In this document: positions 24,338-33,826 of the stretch, piece after piece
Numbering within the stretch: the first letter of the stretch is position 1
How the letters are laid out: each line of letters begins with the position of its first letter
Made by a program: the position numbers and the translations under genes
Notes under the pieces: model-generated
The model's input: the letters and a program-made list of their open reading frames with translations, nothing else
The model's database searches: none
What the model was told of the DNA's origin: nothing
Assembly (NCBI GenBank): GCA_044432745.1
Contig: JAWXUH010000006.1
Span: 1-64,000, forward strand
Source of the DNA: CAKOSP01 sp044432745
Lineage (GTDB): Bacteria; Bacillota_I; Bacilli_A; RF39; UBA660
Reading direction: 5' to 3'
Length of the DNA: 64,000 nt

Positions 24338-25708
24338 ATGGATATTGTACAAATTGATAAAAGTTATATAGATAAAAAAGTAACTATTTGTGGATGGATT
24401 AAAAATCATCGTAAACAAGCAAATTTCGGTTTTATCGCACTAGGAGATGGAACTTGTTTAAATAATTTACAAGTTGTATATGATAATAATTTAGATAATT
24501 TTGATGAAATTACAAAATTAAAAATAGGTTCTTCTATAGAAGTAGAAGGTATTATTAAAGAATCACTTGGAGCAGGTCAAGATATTGAATTATCACTTAC
24601 TTCATATAAACTTTTAGGGGATTGTCCAGATGATTATCCACTTCAACCTAAGAGACATACTAATGAATTTTTAAGAAGTATTGCTTATCTTAGACCAAGA
24701 GGTAATTTATATAATGCAGTTTTTAGAATAAGATCAGTATCTGCTATGGCTATACATACTTATTTTAATAATAATAACTATGTTTATGTTCATTCACCAA
24801 TTATTACAACAGCTGATTGTGAGGGTAGTGATCAAATGTTTAAAATTTCTACATTTGATTTTGATAACTTACCACTTGATGATAATAAAAATGTAGATAC
24901 TACTAAAGATTTATTTGGTAAACAAGCATATATTACTGGTACTGGACAACTTCATGGTGAAACATTTGCTCATGCTTATAAAAAGATTTATACGTTTGGA
25001 CCTACATTTAGAACTGAACATTCTAATACTAAAACTCATGCAAATGAATTTTGGATGATAGAGCCAGAAATTTGTTTCTGTGATTTAAATGAACTTATGA
25101 ATATTGAGGAAGATATGCTTAAATTTATAGTTAAATATACTATGGATCATGCAATGGATGAATTAATATTCTTAGATAAATTTGTATCTAAAGGTTTACT
25201 TGATAAATTAAATAAATTATTAACTTCTGAATTTATTAAAATATCTCATAAAGAAGTAGTAGATCTTTTATTAAACACAAATCAAAAATGGGAATTTACT
25301 CCTGGTTATGAAGAAGATATAGCTAAAGAACATGAAAAATTCTTAACTGAACACTTTAATAATCCAGTGTTTATTACTAACTGGCCAAAAGATATTAAAT
25401 CTTTCTATATGAAAGTTAATGATGATAATAAAACAGTAGCTGCAGTAGATTTAATTGTACCTGGAGCAGGTGAATTAATGGGTGGTTCTCAAAGAGAAGA
25501 AAGATACGATGTTTTACTTTCTAGAATGAAAGATTGTGATATTTCTAGAGAAGAAGTAGAGTGGTATTTAAATCTTAGAAAATACGGAACAACTGTACAT
25601 GCTGGATTTGGTATGGGATTTGAAAGACTTGTTATGTACTTAACTGGTGTAGAAAATATAAGAGATGTTATTCCTTATCCAAGAACTCCTGGTAGTTGTG
25701 AATTTTAA
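24338..25708 (+). CDS. asnS: asparagine--tRNA ligase
   Basis: 456 residues, full length. N-terminal OB anticodon-binding domain (VTICGWIKNHRKQANFGFIAL) and a class II catalytic core with motif 2 (FRTEHSNTKTHANEFWMIEPE, in part) and motif 3 (YGTTVHAGFGMGFERLVMYL). GELMGGSQREERYD is characteristic of AsnRS rather than AspRS. It charges tRNA-Asn, one copy of which lies at 38970. GGAGAG precedes the ATG and an extended -10 (TGATATAAT) ends at 24303. Confidence 0.96.
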   Translation: MDIVQIDKSYIDKKVTICGWIKNHRKQANFGFIALGDGTCLNNLQVVYDNNLDNFDEITKLKIGSSIEVEGIIKESLGAGQDIELSLTSYKLLGDCPDDYPLQPKRHTNEFLRSIAYLRPRGNLYNAVFRIRSVSAMAIHTYFNNNNYVYVHSPIITTADCEGSDQMFKISTFDFDNLPLDDNKNVDTTKDLFGKQAYITGTGQLHGETFAHAYKKIYTFGPTFRTEHSNTKTHANEFWMIEPEICFCDLNELMNIEEDMLKFIVKYTMDHAMDELIFLDKFVSKGLLDKLNKLLTSEFIKISHKEVVDLLLNTNQKWEFTPGYEEDIAKEHEKFLTEHFNNPVFITNWPKDIKSFYMKVNDDNKTVAAVDLIVPGAGELMGGSQREERYDVLLSRMKDCDISREEVEWYLNLRKYGTTVHAGFGMGFERLVMYLTGVENIRDVIPYPRTPGSCEF

Positions 25709-25735
25709 AATATATCTATAAGATATATTTTTTTT
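25707..25735 (+). terminator. terminator of asnS
   Basis: AAATATATCT (25708-25717), ATA, AGATATATTT (25721-25730), then T-run. Confidence 0.8.
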
Positions 25736-25751
25736 AACAACTAAAAGTGAC

Positions 25752-25780
25752 TTGAATTTCATTTTGTTCTATGATAAACT
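25752..25780 (+). promoter_or_regulatory. promoter of the 25802 surface protein
   Basis: TTGAAT (25752-25757), 17-bp spacer, TAAACT (25775-25780) with an extended TGA. Confidence 0.6.
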
Positions 25781-25801
25781 ATATTAAAGGATATGATAGA
25801 T

Positions 25802-27082
25802 ATGAAAATAAAAAGTGTAAAATTTAAACTTTGTTTTTTAATGGTGTTTTTATTAGGTATATTTAGTGCTTTGGGACTAAATTTAGTAGGTAATGCGTTT
25901 TTATTTAACGATGAAAGTATTGAAACTAGTTCTTCAAAATTAATTTCAATATTAGTACAAAATGAAAAAGGTGAATACGAAACTTACGATTCTAATTCAT
26001 TTCCAAGTGAAGGATATTCATTTAATTCACAATTAAGTTATTGTGTTAACGAATCTGAATTATCTTTTGATAGTTCATCTTCACTTGTAACTGTTAAAGC
26101 TAAAGGTTCTGATAATTGTTTTGCTTATTTTAGTTTAGGTGAATCTTGTGAATCAGGCGATTGTTTATATGGAGCTATCTTACTTAATGAAAAAGATGGT
26201 TTTGAAACAATATCAGATGCTACAAGTTATATAGAAAATAAAACTACTCCTAACTTTAATAATGTAGCTACTACTGACGAAGGATTATTTGCAGTAGCAG
26301 ATGATAATGGAACAAGTTATTATTACAGAGGAGCTGTAAATGATAACTGGGTAGAATTTGCAGGAATGTACTGGAGAATAGTACGTGTTGCAGGTGATGG
26401 TACAGTAAAATTAATATATGCAGGTAAAACAATAGGAGCAACAGAAGACAATACTCAAATATCTACTTCAGCATTTAATAGTTCTTATGATTCTTATGAA
26501 TATACAGGGTATGTTTATGCTGAAGATGAATTACATGGAACAACAACTGATAGTTTAATTAAAACTAATTTAGATTCATGGTATAAAGATAATTTATCTA
26601 GCTATAGTAGTCATATTGCAGATACTAATTTCTGTGTTGATAGAACTGGTTACGTAGATGCAGAAAATTCAACTGTTTTAAATACACAAGACTTTACTGG
26701 TGAGGAAGATTATATATCATATGGTTCTAGATATAGATTATATTCTAATAATACTCCTGAACTTAAATGTACAAACCAAAGTGATTTAGTTAGTTCTAAA
26801 GTTGGATTAATTTCACTAGACGAAGCAGCACTTGCTGGAGCAGTATGGAATACTACTAACACTGATTACTATTTACATTCAGGTTCTTGGTACTGGACAC
26901 TTTCTCCATATAACTTCTCAAGTGAGAATGCTTTTGTAGGAGTTATTAATGCATCTGGTTATTTAGATCAAAATGATGTTAGTTTAACTACTGGTGGAGT
27001 ACGTGCAGTAATCTCTTTAAAATCTAATACACCTATAAGTGGTGAAGGTACTGTTGATAATCCTTACAAGGTTTTATCTTAA
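25802..27082 (+). CDS. secreted or anchored surface protein with C-terminal YWRI-KLIY domain
   Basis: 426 residues from the ATG at 25802 (AAAGGA ten bases upstream; the ATG at 25793 is too close). Residues 7-28 (FKLCFLMVFLLGIFSALGLNLV) are a signal sequence or anchor. Residues about 40-110 form a Ser-rich domain with Cys pairs; residues 150-426 carry NWVEFAGMYWRIVRVAGDG, KLIYAG, an FCVDR block, SWYWTLSPYNF and the end VRAVISLKSN. The same domain ends the 178-1917 protein. The role is unknown; cell-surface exposure is likely. Confidence 0.75.
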   Translation: MKIKSVKFKLCFLMVFLLGIFSALGLNLVGNAFLFNDESIETSSSKLISILVQNEKGEYETYDSNSFPSEGYSFNSQLSYCVNESELSFDSSSSLVTVKAKGSDNCFAYFSLGESCESGDCLYGAILLNEKDGFETISDATSYIENKTTPNFNNVATTDEGLFAVADDNGTSYYYRGAVNDNWVEFAGMYWRIVRVAGDGTVKLIYAGKTIGATEDNTQISTSAFNSSYDSYEYTGYVYAEDELHGTTTDSLIKTNLDSWYKDNLSSYSSHIADTNFCVDRTGYVDAENSTVLNTQDFTGEEDYISYGSRYRLYSNNTPELKCTNQSDLVSSKVGLISLDEAALAGAVWNTTNTDYYLHSGSWYWTLSPYNFSSENAFVGVINASGYLDQNDVSLTTGGVRAVISLKSNTPISGEGTVDNPYKVLS

Positions 27083-27088
27083 TAAAAA

Positions 27089-27124
27089 CTAATATTTAGT
27101 ATGTTTTTACTAAATATTTTTTTT
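27089..27124 (+). terminator. terminator of the 25802 gene
   Basis: AATATTTAGT (27091-27100), loop, ACTAAATATT (27109-27118), T-run. Confidence 0.85.
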
Positions 27125-27284
27125 ATCTAAAAACGTATTTTGATATGTAATAAACATATTGTTTTGTCTATTTTTGAAGAAGTATATACAATTTTTTCAA
27201 AAAATAGAATTTTTTTAGGTTAAAAAGTATTTTTTTGATTTAAAAAAAAAGCAAAATATGTTACAATTAATTATAGGTGGAATA

Positions 27285-29000
27285 ATGAGTAAAGAAACGT
27301 TTATATTATTAGCTGTTATATATTATGTTGTGTCAATTATTTTTATAGTTGTTCTTTTGATGTTATTTAATAAAAGAATAGAAAAAAGATATAAGAATCA
27401 AATTGACACTCTTGAACGTGGTAAAAATCTAATTATTTCTACATCTATATTATCAGAATTAAATAAGGTGGAAACACTTGCTAATAATGATGATCTTAAA
27501 AATAAGTATGAAAGCTGGAAAGAAAGATTTAATGTTATTAAAGATAGCGATGTATCAAGATTATCAGATGAGATAAATGATATTGAAGCTTTATTTTATG
27601 AGAAGAACTTTAAAGAATTAAAACTTATTTTACTTAATGCTGAAATAAACTTAAATTCTCTTAAAACTAAATCTGAATTATTACTTGAAGAAATAAAAGA
27701 AATTACTACTTCTGAGGAAAGAAATAGAACTAATATTACTAAACTTAAATCTGAGTTTAGAGATATAATGTCTACTTATAAAAACGATGAATTTTCATAC
27801 GAAATAATCAAAAAACCAATTGAAGCACAATTTGAAAGTACTGATAAGTTATTTAAAGTATTTGAAAATTTAATGGAAAAAAATGAATATACTGAAGTAA
27901 ATAAAGTAGTTAAAGTAATAGAAGACATAATAAAAAATTTAACTGTTATTATGGAGGAATCTAAAACTATTATATCTTTAGGTACTACATTAATACCTAG
28001 AAAAATAGAAGAAGTTATGTACAATGAAAGTAAACTTGAAAAAGATGGATTTAATCTTGATTACTTAAATATTGAATATAATAAACAAGAAGCAGAGAAG
28101 AAAATAGTAGATGTATTTGAAAGATTACAATCTTTAAATATAAAAGATTCATTATTTGAATTTAAAACTATTCATGATTATTTTGATTCGTTATTAAGCG
28201 ATTTTGAAAAAGAAAAAATTGCTAAGAAACATTTTGAAGATTATACTAGATCAATTATACTTAAATGTTCTAAACTTGAAAAAATAAATAACGAACTTCT
28301 TAAAAAAATAGATGATATTAAATATAGTTATGATTTAACTGATGATGAAGTCAGTATTGTGTATGTTATTAGAGAAAGTTTATTAGACGTTAGAAGCGAT
28401 TATGATAAAGTAATTGAATCTCACAGAGCTAAGAGAGAGCCGTTTACTAAACTTACTAAAAAAATGGAAAATTTAAAAATTATTCTGGTTAAAACTGAAG
28501 AGAAACTTAATTTAGCTCTTAGAACTTTAGGATCTTTAAAAGAGGATGAAAAAAGAGCAAGAGAACAACTTGAAGAAATTAAAGTTATATTACAAAAAAC
28601 AAAAGAGAAAGTACGTTCATATAAACTTCCTTTTATACCTAAAAATTATCATATTGAGTTAGCAGATGCTATGCAAGCTATAGAATATATGAATGAAGAA
28701 CTTGATAGAAGACCAATTTCTATTAAGACTCTTAATACAAGAGTTGATACTGCAAGGGATTTAGTTTTAAAAGTATATTCTACAGTTAACGAAACTATTA
28801 AAACCGCTAAGATGGCAGAATCTACTATTGTTTATGGTAATAGATATAGAGTTACTAATAAAGAAGTAGATTTGAATTTAACAAAAGCTGAGAATGCTTT
28901 TAATAAAGGAAATTTTAAATTAAGTTTAGAAAATGCAATTAATGCAATTAATATAGTAGAACCAGGAATACATAAAAAATTATTGGAGGAATATAAATGA
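27285..29000 (+). CDS. ezrA: EzrA, septation ring formation regulator
   Basis: 571 residues from the ATG at 27285 (AGGTGG upstream). One N-terminal transmembrane helix (residues 8-28, LLAVIYYVVSIIFIVVLLML) with a long cytoplasmic coiled coil, the EzrA topology. EzrA binds FtsZ, keeps Z-rings from forming at the poles and links division to cell-wall synthesis. The gene overlaps nifZ by four bases; ezrA followed by nifZ and thiI is also the order in Bacillus subtilis, which supports the call. Confidence 0.88.
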   Translation: MSKETFILLAVIYYVVSIIFIVVLLMLFNKRIEKRYKNQIDTLERGKNLIISTSILSELNKVETLANNDDLKNKYESWKERFNVIKDSDVSRLSDEINDIEALFYEKNFKELKLILLNAEINLNSLKTKSELLLEEIKEITTSEERNRTNITKLKSEFRDIMSTYKNDEFSYEIIKKPIEAQFESTDKLFKVFENLMEKNEYTEVNKVVKVIEDIIKNLTVIMEESKTIISLGTTLIPRKIEEVMYNESKLEKDGFNLDYLNIEYNKQEAEKKIVDVFERLQSLNIKDSLFEFKTIHDYFDSLLSDFEKEKIAKKHFEDYTRSIILKCSKLEKINNELLKKIDDIKYSYDLTDDEVSIVYVIRESLLDVRSDYDKVIESHRAKREPFTKLTKKMENLKIILVKTEEKLNLALRTLGSLKEDEKRAREQLEEIKVILQKTKEKVRSYKLPFIPKNYHIELADAMQAIEYMNEELDRRPISIKTLNTRVDTARDLVLKVYSTVNETIKTAKMAESTIVYGNRYRVTNKEVDLNLTKAENAFNKGNFKLSLENAINAINIVEPGIHKKLLEEYK

Positions 29001-30121
29001 TTTATTTAGATTATAGTGCTACAACGCCTTTGTCATATGAAGTTTCAGATGCAATGAATAAAACTTCAAAAGAATTTATTGGTAATCCAAATTCATTAAA
29101 TGAACTTGGAAGAAGATCTAGTAATCTTCTTAATAAAGCTACCAAGCAAATTGCAATGACACTTGCATGTAGTAATGATGAAATTACATTTACATCAAGT
29201 GCTACTGAAGCTAATAATATGGCTTTAATAGGTGTTGCTATGCAACACTATAAAAGAGGTAAACATATTATAGTTTCAAAACTTGAACATCCTAGTATAT
29301 ATAAAATATGTGATTATTTAGTAAGTTGTGGTTTTTCAATTAGTTATGTAAAAAATACTGAAGATGGTTTAATTGATTTTGATGATTTAAAATCTTTAAT
29401 TAGTGAAGATACTATACTTGTAAGTATATGTGCAGTTAATTCAGAATTAGGTATTAGACAACCTCTTAAAATTATTAGACAAATAATTAAGAAACAAAAT
29501 CCTAATACTTATTTTCATTCAGATGTTACTCAGGCGATAGGTAAAGTTACATTTAATACTATAGATGTAGATTTAGCCTCAATGTCTAGTCATAAAATAT
29601 ATGGTCCTATAGGAATAGGGATGCTTTATAAAAGCAAAGATATAACTATTAAACCTTTAATATATGGAAGTGGTAAAAACAATGAACTTAAACCAGGTAC
29701 TCCAGCACTTCCTTTAATTGTAGGTTTTTCAAAAGCAGTTAGATTAAGTCAAAATGATTTAGATCAAAGAAATTCATATATTGAAAAATTAAATGAAAAA
29801 ATATTGCTACAAATTAAAGATATGAGAGGTATTCTTGTTAATCAAACTAGATATTCAATTCCTCAAGTTATTAATATTAGTTTATTAAACGTTAGACCAG
29901 AAACTTTTATTAGAGCAATGGATGAAGATGAAATATATATATCTACAAATACTGCATGTTCTTCGGGTGATATTTCATCTTCAGTTATGGCAGTTTACAA
30001 TGATAAACTTAGAGCTTCTAGAACAATACGTATATCTTTATCTCATTTAACAACATTAGATGAAGTAAATACTTTTTTAGAAAAATTTAAAAAGAATTAT
30101 ATTCTTCTTAATAATTTATAG
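28997..30121 (+). CDS. nifZ: cysteine desulfurase (NifZ/IscS type)
   Basis: 374 residues. Class V aminotransferase fold: LDYSATTPL at the start, HSDVTQAIGK, SSHKIYGPIGIGML with the pyridoxal-phosphate lysine K200, and TNTACSSGD with the persulfide Cys C321. The short form lacking a long insertion near the Cys fits group I desulfurases. It should deliver sulfur to ThiI for 4-thiouridine in tRNA. The ATGA overlap with ezrA suggests coupled translation; a terminator follows, so thiI is transcribed separately. Confidence 0.9.
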   Translation: MIYLDYSATTPLSYEVSDAMNKTSKEFIGNPNSLNELGRRSSNLLNKATKQIAMTLACSNDEITFTSSATEANNMALIGVAMQHYKRGKHIIVSKLEHPSIYKICDYLVSCGFSISYVKNTEDGLIDFDDLKSLISEDTILVSICAVNSELGIRQPLKIIRQIIKKQNPNTYFHSDVTQAIGKVTFNTIDVDLASMSSHKIYGPIGIGMLYKSKDITIKPLIYGSGKNNELKPGTPALPLIVGFSKAVRLSQNDLDQRNSYIEKLNEKILLQIKDMRGILVNQTRYSIPQVINISLLNVRPETFIRAMDEDEIYISTNTACSSGDISSSVMAVYNDKLRASRTIRISLSHLTTLDEVNTFLEKFKKNYILLNNL

Positions 30122-30139
30122 GGAAACCTATATTTTTTT
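30115..30139 (+). terminator. terminator of ezrA-nifZ
   Basis: TATAGG, GAAA tetraloop, CCTATA (30117-30132), then seven T. Confidence 0.85.
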
Positions 30140-30140
30140 A

Positions 30141-30169
30141 TTGACTTAATATATTATTTTTAATACTAT
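30141..30169 (+). promoter_or_regulatory. SigA promoter of paralogue A
   Basis: TTGACT (30141-30146), 17-bp spacer, TACTAT (30164-30169). Confidence 0.75.
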
Positions 30170-30196
30170 AATATTTGTAGTAAAGGAAGAATTTCA

Positions 30197-31366
30197 ATGA
30201 ATAGGTGTTTATCAGAAGATTTTAAAGAAAAATATTTTAAATATACTAGTTTTTTAGATATGTATTTTCAAGAAGAAAATTTGTCTAAAAAAAATTTATA
30301 TGATGTACTTGTTAATAAATATAATGTATTAAAGAAATTTCCTGATTTAAGTAATGAAACGCTAGTTAAAATAACTGATTTTATTTATACAGTAACTAAT
30401 ACTTATATACATAGAAATGAGCTTACAGAGTATTATAAAAAATATAATATAATTTTTAGTTCTAATAAGGAATATGAACTTTTGAATAATACTAATAATA
30501 AACATTATAATAAATTAACAAAAGAGGATGTATATATATTTGAAATGTTTAAATATTTATTTATAAAATCTTTATATGACAGTGTATCTTTAATTATAGA
30601 TAATACTCCAACTGATTTAACTATAGATGCTTTAATGGTTATAAAAGGTAACTTATATCAAAGTAATAGAGATTTTATGTATGTAGAAGAAGTATTAAAT
30701 TCTAGTTATGGGAGATTAAAGAAATTATCAAGAGAATACTTAATATCTCTAAATAGAGATAAGTTACTAAGATTACACCAATTATGTTTATCTTATGCAA
30801 ATAAAGATATTTCAAAAAACATATATGATGCAACAAACGGATTTAAAATTTTAAAGAAAGATTCTGGTAATTTTTTAATTAGAAGAAAAGACGAATATGA
30901 TTGTATTTCAGGATCTTTTATAGAAAATAAAAATAGGTTTGCCCTTAACTGTAGTGTAATTACACCTAATAGTCCCTCTGTATATCCTTCGATGTTTTCA
31001 GATATCATTTATGGATATTCTAAGATAGGTAAGAACAATATAGTTTTTATGCATCCTTATGATGCTTTTACAAAAGAGCTTAATAACCTTAAAGGTTTAC
31101 CGTACATTAGTGAATCTAATAATTTTTTACTTAATATGAAAGATTTAAATGAAAGAACTATACATAACGATGCTTATAATGAACTTGTTATTTTAACCAA
31201 TGGTAAACTAGATCCTTCATATATACTTGTTAGAGATGAGGTAGATGATGAATCTTTAGAAGAAGCTAAAACTATGGACATACCTCTTGTTAGAATGAAA
31301 ACAAAAAAGAGATACGAAGATAGTGATCATATAACAAATTTTTATACTGGAAATTACATAAAATAA
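30197..31366 (+). CDS. unrecognised 390-residue family, paralogue A
   Basis: 389 residues, no signal peptide or membrane helix, so cytoplasmic. Helical N-terminal half; C-terminal half with blocks shared by all four paralogues in this window: IDALM..KG, an LRLH...YA block, FL.RR, a NCS.I.P..PSVYP block, GYSKI, PYDAFT, NELVI, DPSYILVRDE and a final IPLVRMKTKK. The last part resembles a C-terminal segment I have seen in large uncharacterised proteins of gut Firmicutes (PDYIV followed by DIPIV), but I cannot name it. It has its own SigA promoter and terminator. The function is unknown. Confidence 0.75.
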   Translation: MNRCLSEDFKEKYFKYTSFLDMYFQEENLSKKNLYDVLVNKYNVLKKFPDLSNETLVKITDFIYTVTNTYIHRNELTEYYKKYNIIFSSNKEYELLNNTNNKHYNKLTKEDVYIFEMFKYLFIKSLYDSVSLIIDNTPTDLTIDALMVIKGNLYQSNRDFMYVEEVLNSSYGRLKKLSREYLISLNRDKLLRLHQLCLSYANKDISKNIYDATNGFKILKKDSGNFLIRRKDEYDCISGSFIENKNRFALNCSVITPNSPSVYPSMFSDIIYGYSKIGKNNIVFMHPYDAFTKELNNLKGLPYISESNNFLLNMKDLNERTIHNDAYNELVILTNGKLDPSYILVRDEVDDESLEEAKTMDIPLVRMKTKKRYEDSDHITNFYTGNYIK

Positions 31367-31379
31367 TGTAATTTTTTTA
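31350..31379 (+). terminator. terminator of paralogue A
   Basis: AATTACAT (31352-31359) with ATGTAATT (31366-31373), then seven T. Confidence 0.8.
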
Positions 31380-31408
31380 TTGACATATTTTCATTTTTTG
31401 GGTATCAT
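31380..31408 (+). promoter_or_regulatory. SigA promoter of paralogues B and C
   Basis: TTGACA (31380-31385), 17-bp spacer, TATCAT (31403-31408). It starts in the T-run of the preceding terminator. Confidence 0.8.
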
Positions 31409-31444
31409 ACAAGCTACTTGAAATTTGAGGGAGGATATATTTAT

Positions 31445-32608
31445 ATGCAAATAATTTTATCTAGATTATATAATAAAAAATATAAAGAGTATGAAAAAAT
31501 ATTAGAGTATTTTACTAATGGTGAAAGTCTAGAAGGTAAGAATTTTTTTGATGTACTTTATTATACTGTTAATCTATGTGAACTTGTTCCTGCACTTAAC
31601 GCTAAGACCCTTAAAAATGTAACTAATTTTATATATAATGTAAACTTGCTTCAAAATTCTCCAACTGAGCTTGAAGATTATTTATATTATTATAATGATG
31701 TTATAACATCACTAGATGAGTATAAACTTTTTAATACTAATCTTAGTATGAATTGTGATAATAAGTATAAATATGCAGCTATGAAGGGATTAATGTTTTT
31801 ATATAAAAAAGCTTTATTTGATGTTTCTTTTATTAAAGAAAAAGAACATTACTTAGATATATCTATAGATGCACTTATGGTTGCAAAAGGTAAAAAATTT
31901 AATCTTGCTAAAGATAACATCATAATAAATGAAATTCTACATTCTTCATATGCTCGCATTAATAATATAAATTATTTATCTTTAATAAATGTTAGAGAAG
32001 AAAAATTATTAAAACTTCATGAAAAATGTAAGGAGTATGCAAATAAAAGTATTGCTAGTGGTTTATATACACCAAATAAAGGTTTTCAAATTAATGATGT
32101 TTATGAAGGTTCTTTTTTAGTAAGAAGAATAGATTACCATGATTATAACGAAGTAGCAGAATTAGATTTATCTAAAGATAGATTAGCTTTAAATTGTAGT
32201 GTTATAACTCCATATGCAGCATCTGTATATCCAGATTTATATGAAAAAGTTATTTTTGGATATTCAGATATACATAATCATCAAATCCTTTTTATATCTC
32301 CATATGATGCATATACTTCTGAGCTACTTTCTGTTGATGAACTTTCTAGTATGTCAGATACAAATAATATGTTTTTATCTCTTGAGGATTTAAATACTAG
32401 AACAGCTATAAATAATCATTATAATGAACTTGTTATTTTACGTAAGGATGATGCTGGTAATACTTTAGATCCATCTTATATTTTAATTAGAAGTAACGAG
32501 AAAGATAATTCGTCAATAAGTGCTGCAGAAGAACTTGATGTTCCTCTTGTTAGAATGAAAACTAAGAATGTTTATAATGATGAAGATCAATTACTACATT
32601 TATTTTAG
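31445..32608 (+). CDS. unrecognised 390-residue family, paralogue B
   Basis: 387 residues from the ATG at 31445 (GGGAGG ten bases upstream; a longer frame from 31418 overlaps that site). Same blocks as paralogue A: IDALMVAKGK, LLKLHEKCKEYA, FLVRRIDYHD, LNCSVITPYAASVYP, ILFISPYDAYTSE, YNELVIL, DPSYILIR and VPLVRMKTKN. Cytoplasmic. It is followed by paralogue C after 12 bases, without a terminator, so B and C form an operon. The function is unknown. Confidence 0.75.
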   Translation: MQIILSRLYNKKYKEYEKILEYFTNGESLEGKNFFDVLYYTVNLCELVPALNAKTLKNVTNFIYNVNLLQNSPTELEDYLYYYNDVITSLDEYKLFNTNLSMNCDNKYKYAAMKGLMFLYKKALFDVSFIKEKEHYLDISIDALMVAKGKKFNLAKDNIIINEILHSSYARINNINYLSLINVREEKLLKLHEKCKEYANKSIASGLYTPNKGFQINDVYEGSFLVRRIDYHDYNEVAELDLSKDRLALNCSVITPYAASVYPDLYEKVIFGYSDIHNHQILFISPYDAYTSELLSVDELSSMSDTNNMFLSLEDLNTRTAINNHYNELVILRKDDAGNTLDPSYILIRSNEKDNSSISAAEELDVPLVRMKTKNVYNDEDQLLHLF

Positions 32609-32620
32609 AAAGGATTAATA

Positions 32621-33796
32621 ATGGAAGTTTGTTTATCAGATAAATATTGTTTTAAATATAATAAATTTTTAAAACAATTAAATAATTTTAATAATAATTC
32701 GAGTTTTGAAGAAGAGAATCTATTTTCTTTTTTATATAGTAATGTTTCTCTTACTAAGAAAATAGAATATTTATCTACTAACACATTATATGAGCTTACA
32801 AATTTTTTATATAATGTTACATATGTATATAATGATAATGCAATAGAAGACTATATGAGATCTTATAATTTTGTTATTAGAGATAATAATGAATATAGAC
32901 TTTTAAATGATACAACTAAAGAAGGTTTAAATAACTTAACTAATGAAGAGTATAATATTTTTAACACACTTAGATACCTTTATAAAAGGGCTTTATGCGA
33001 TTTATCTATAAATGGTAGTATTTCTACTAAATCACTTCCTATAGACGCTATAATGGTAGCTAAAGGTTTAGTATATGGTAAAGATGTTGATAATATAATA
33101 AAAGAAGAAATTATTAATTCTAGTTATGGGAAAGATAATGGTATAAACTTTATATATCTTAATGAGTTATCTGAAGAACAATTACTAAGACTTCATGATA
33201 AGGTAAAAGTTTATTCTCAAAAATCTATTAGTAATTCTTTATATTCTATTGGTGGTAATTATAGAGTGGTTAATGATTCTGATTCATCATATCTTGTTAG
33301 AAGAATTGATCATCATGACTTAAATTCAGATAGAATTAATCTTAAAAAAAATAGATATGTTATTAACTGTAGTATTATTAATTCTAACACTCCGTCAGTA
33401 TATCCGGATTTATATCACGATATTATTTTAGGGTATAGCAACATATCACCTGATAAAATAATTTATATGTCTGCCTTTGATGCTTATACTGCTGAATTTA
33501 ATGAAGGAAATAGCATTTCTCAGATAACAGATACTAATAACATGTTATTAACTATAGAAGATTTAGAAGAAAGAACTTTTATTAATTCACCTGGATATAA
33601 TGAAATTATCGTTATTAATACAGATGAAGATGGAAAACATTTAGATTTTTCTTATATACTTGCTCGTAATAAAATATCTTCAAATACAATAAAATATGCA
33701 AAATCTTTAGATAAGCCAATTGTTAGAATGAAAACAAAAAAGAAATTAAAAGATAGAGATATACTATATCCATACGTTGAAAAATATATGGATTAA
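32621..33796 (+). CDS. unrecognised 390-residue family, paralogue C
   Basis: 391 residues. Shared blocks: IDAIMVAKG, LLRLHDKVKVY, YLVRRIDHHDL, INCSIINSNTPSVYP, IYMSAFDAYTAEF, YNEIIVI, DFSYILARNK and KPIVRMKTKKK. The D of DPSYI is kept but the P is F. AAAGGA precedes the ATG. It is downstream of B in the same transcript and ends 30 bases before thiI. The function is unknown. Confidence 0.75.
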   Translation: MEVCLSDKYCFKYNKFLKQLNNFNNNSSFEEENLFSFLYSNVSLTKKIEYLSTNTLYELTNFLYNVTYVYNDNAIEDYMRSYNFVIRDNNEYRLLNDTTKEGLNNLTNEEYNIFNTLRYLYKRALCDLSINGSISTKSLPIDAIMVAKGLVYGKDVDNIIKEEIINSSYGKDNGINFIYLNELSEEQLLRLHDKVKVYSQKSISNSLYSIGGNYRVVNDSDSSYLVRRIDHHDLNSDRINLKKNRYVINCSIINSNTPSVYPDLYHDIILGYSNISPDKIIYMSAFDAYTAEFNEGNSISQITDTNNMLLTIEDLEERTFINSPGYNEIIVINTDEDGKHLDFSYILARNKISSNTIKYAKSLDKPIVRMKTKKKLKDRDILYPYVEKYMD

Positions 33797-33826
33797 TGTT
33801 AATATAAAATAATGAAATGAGGTACA

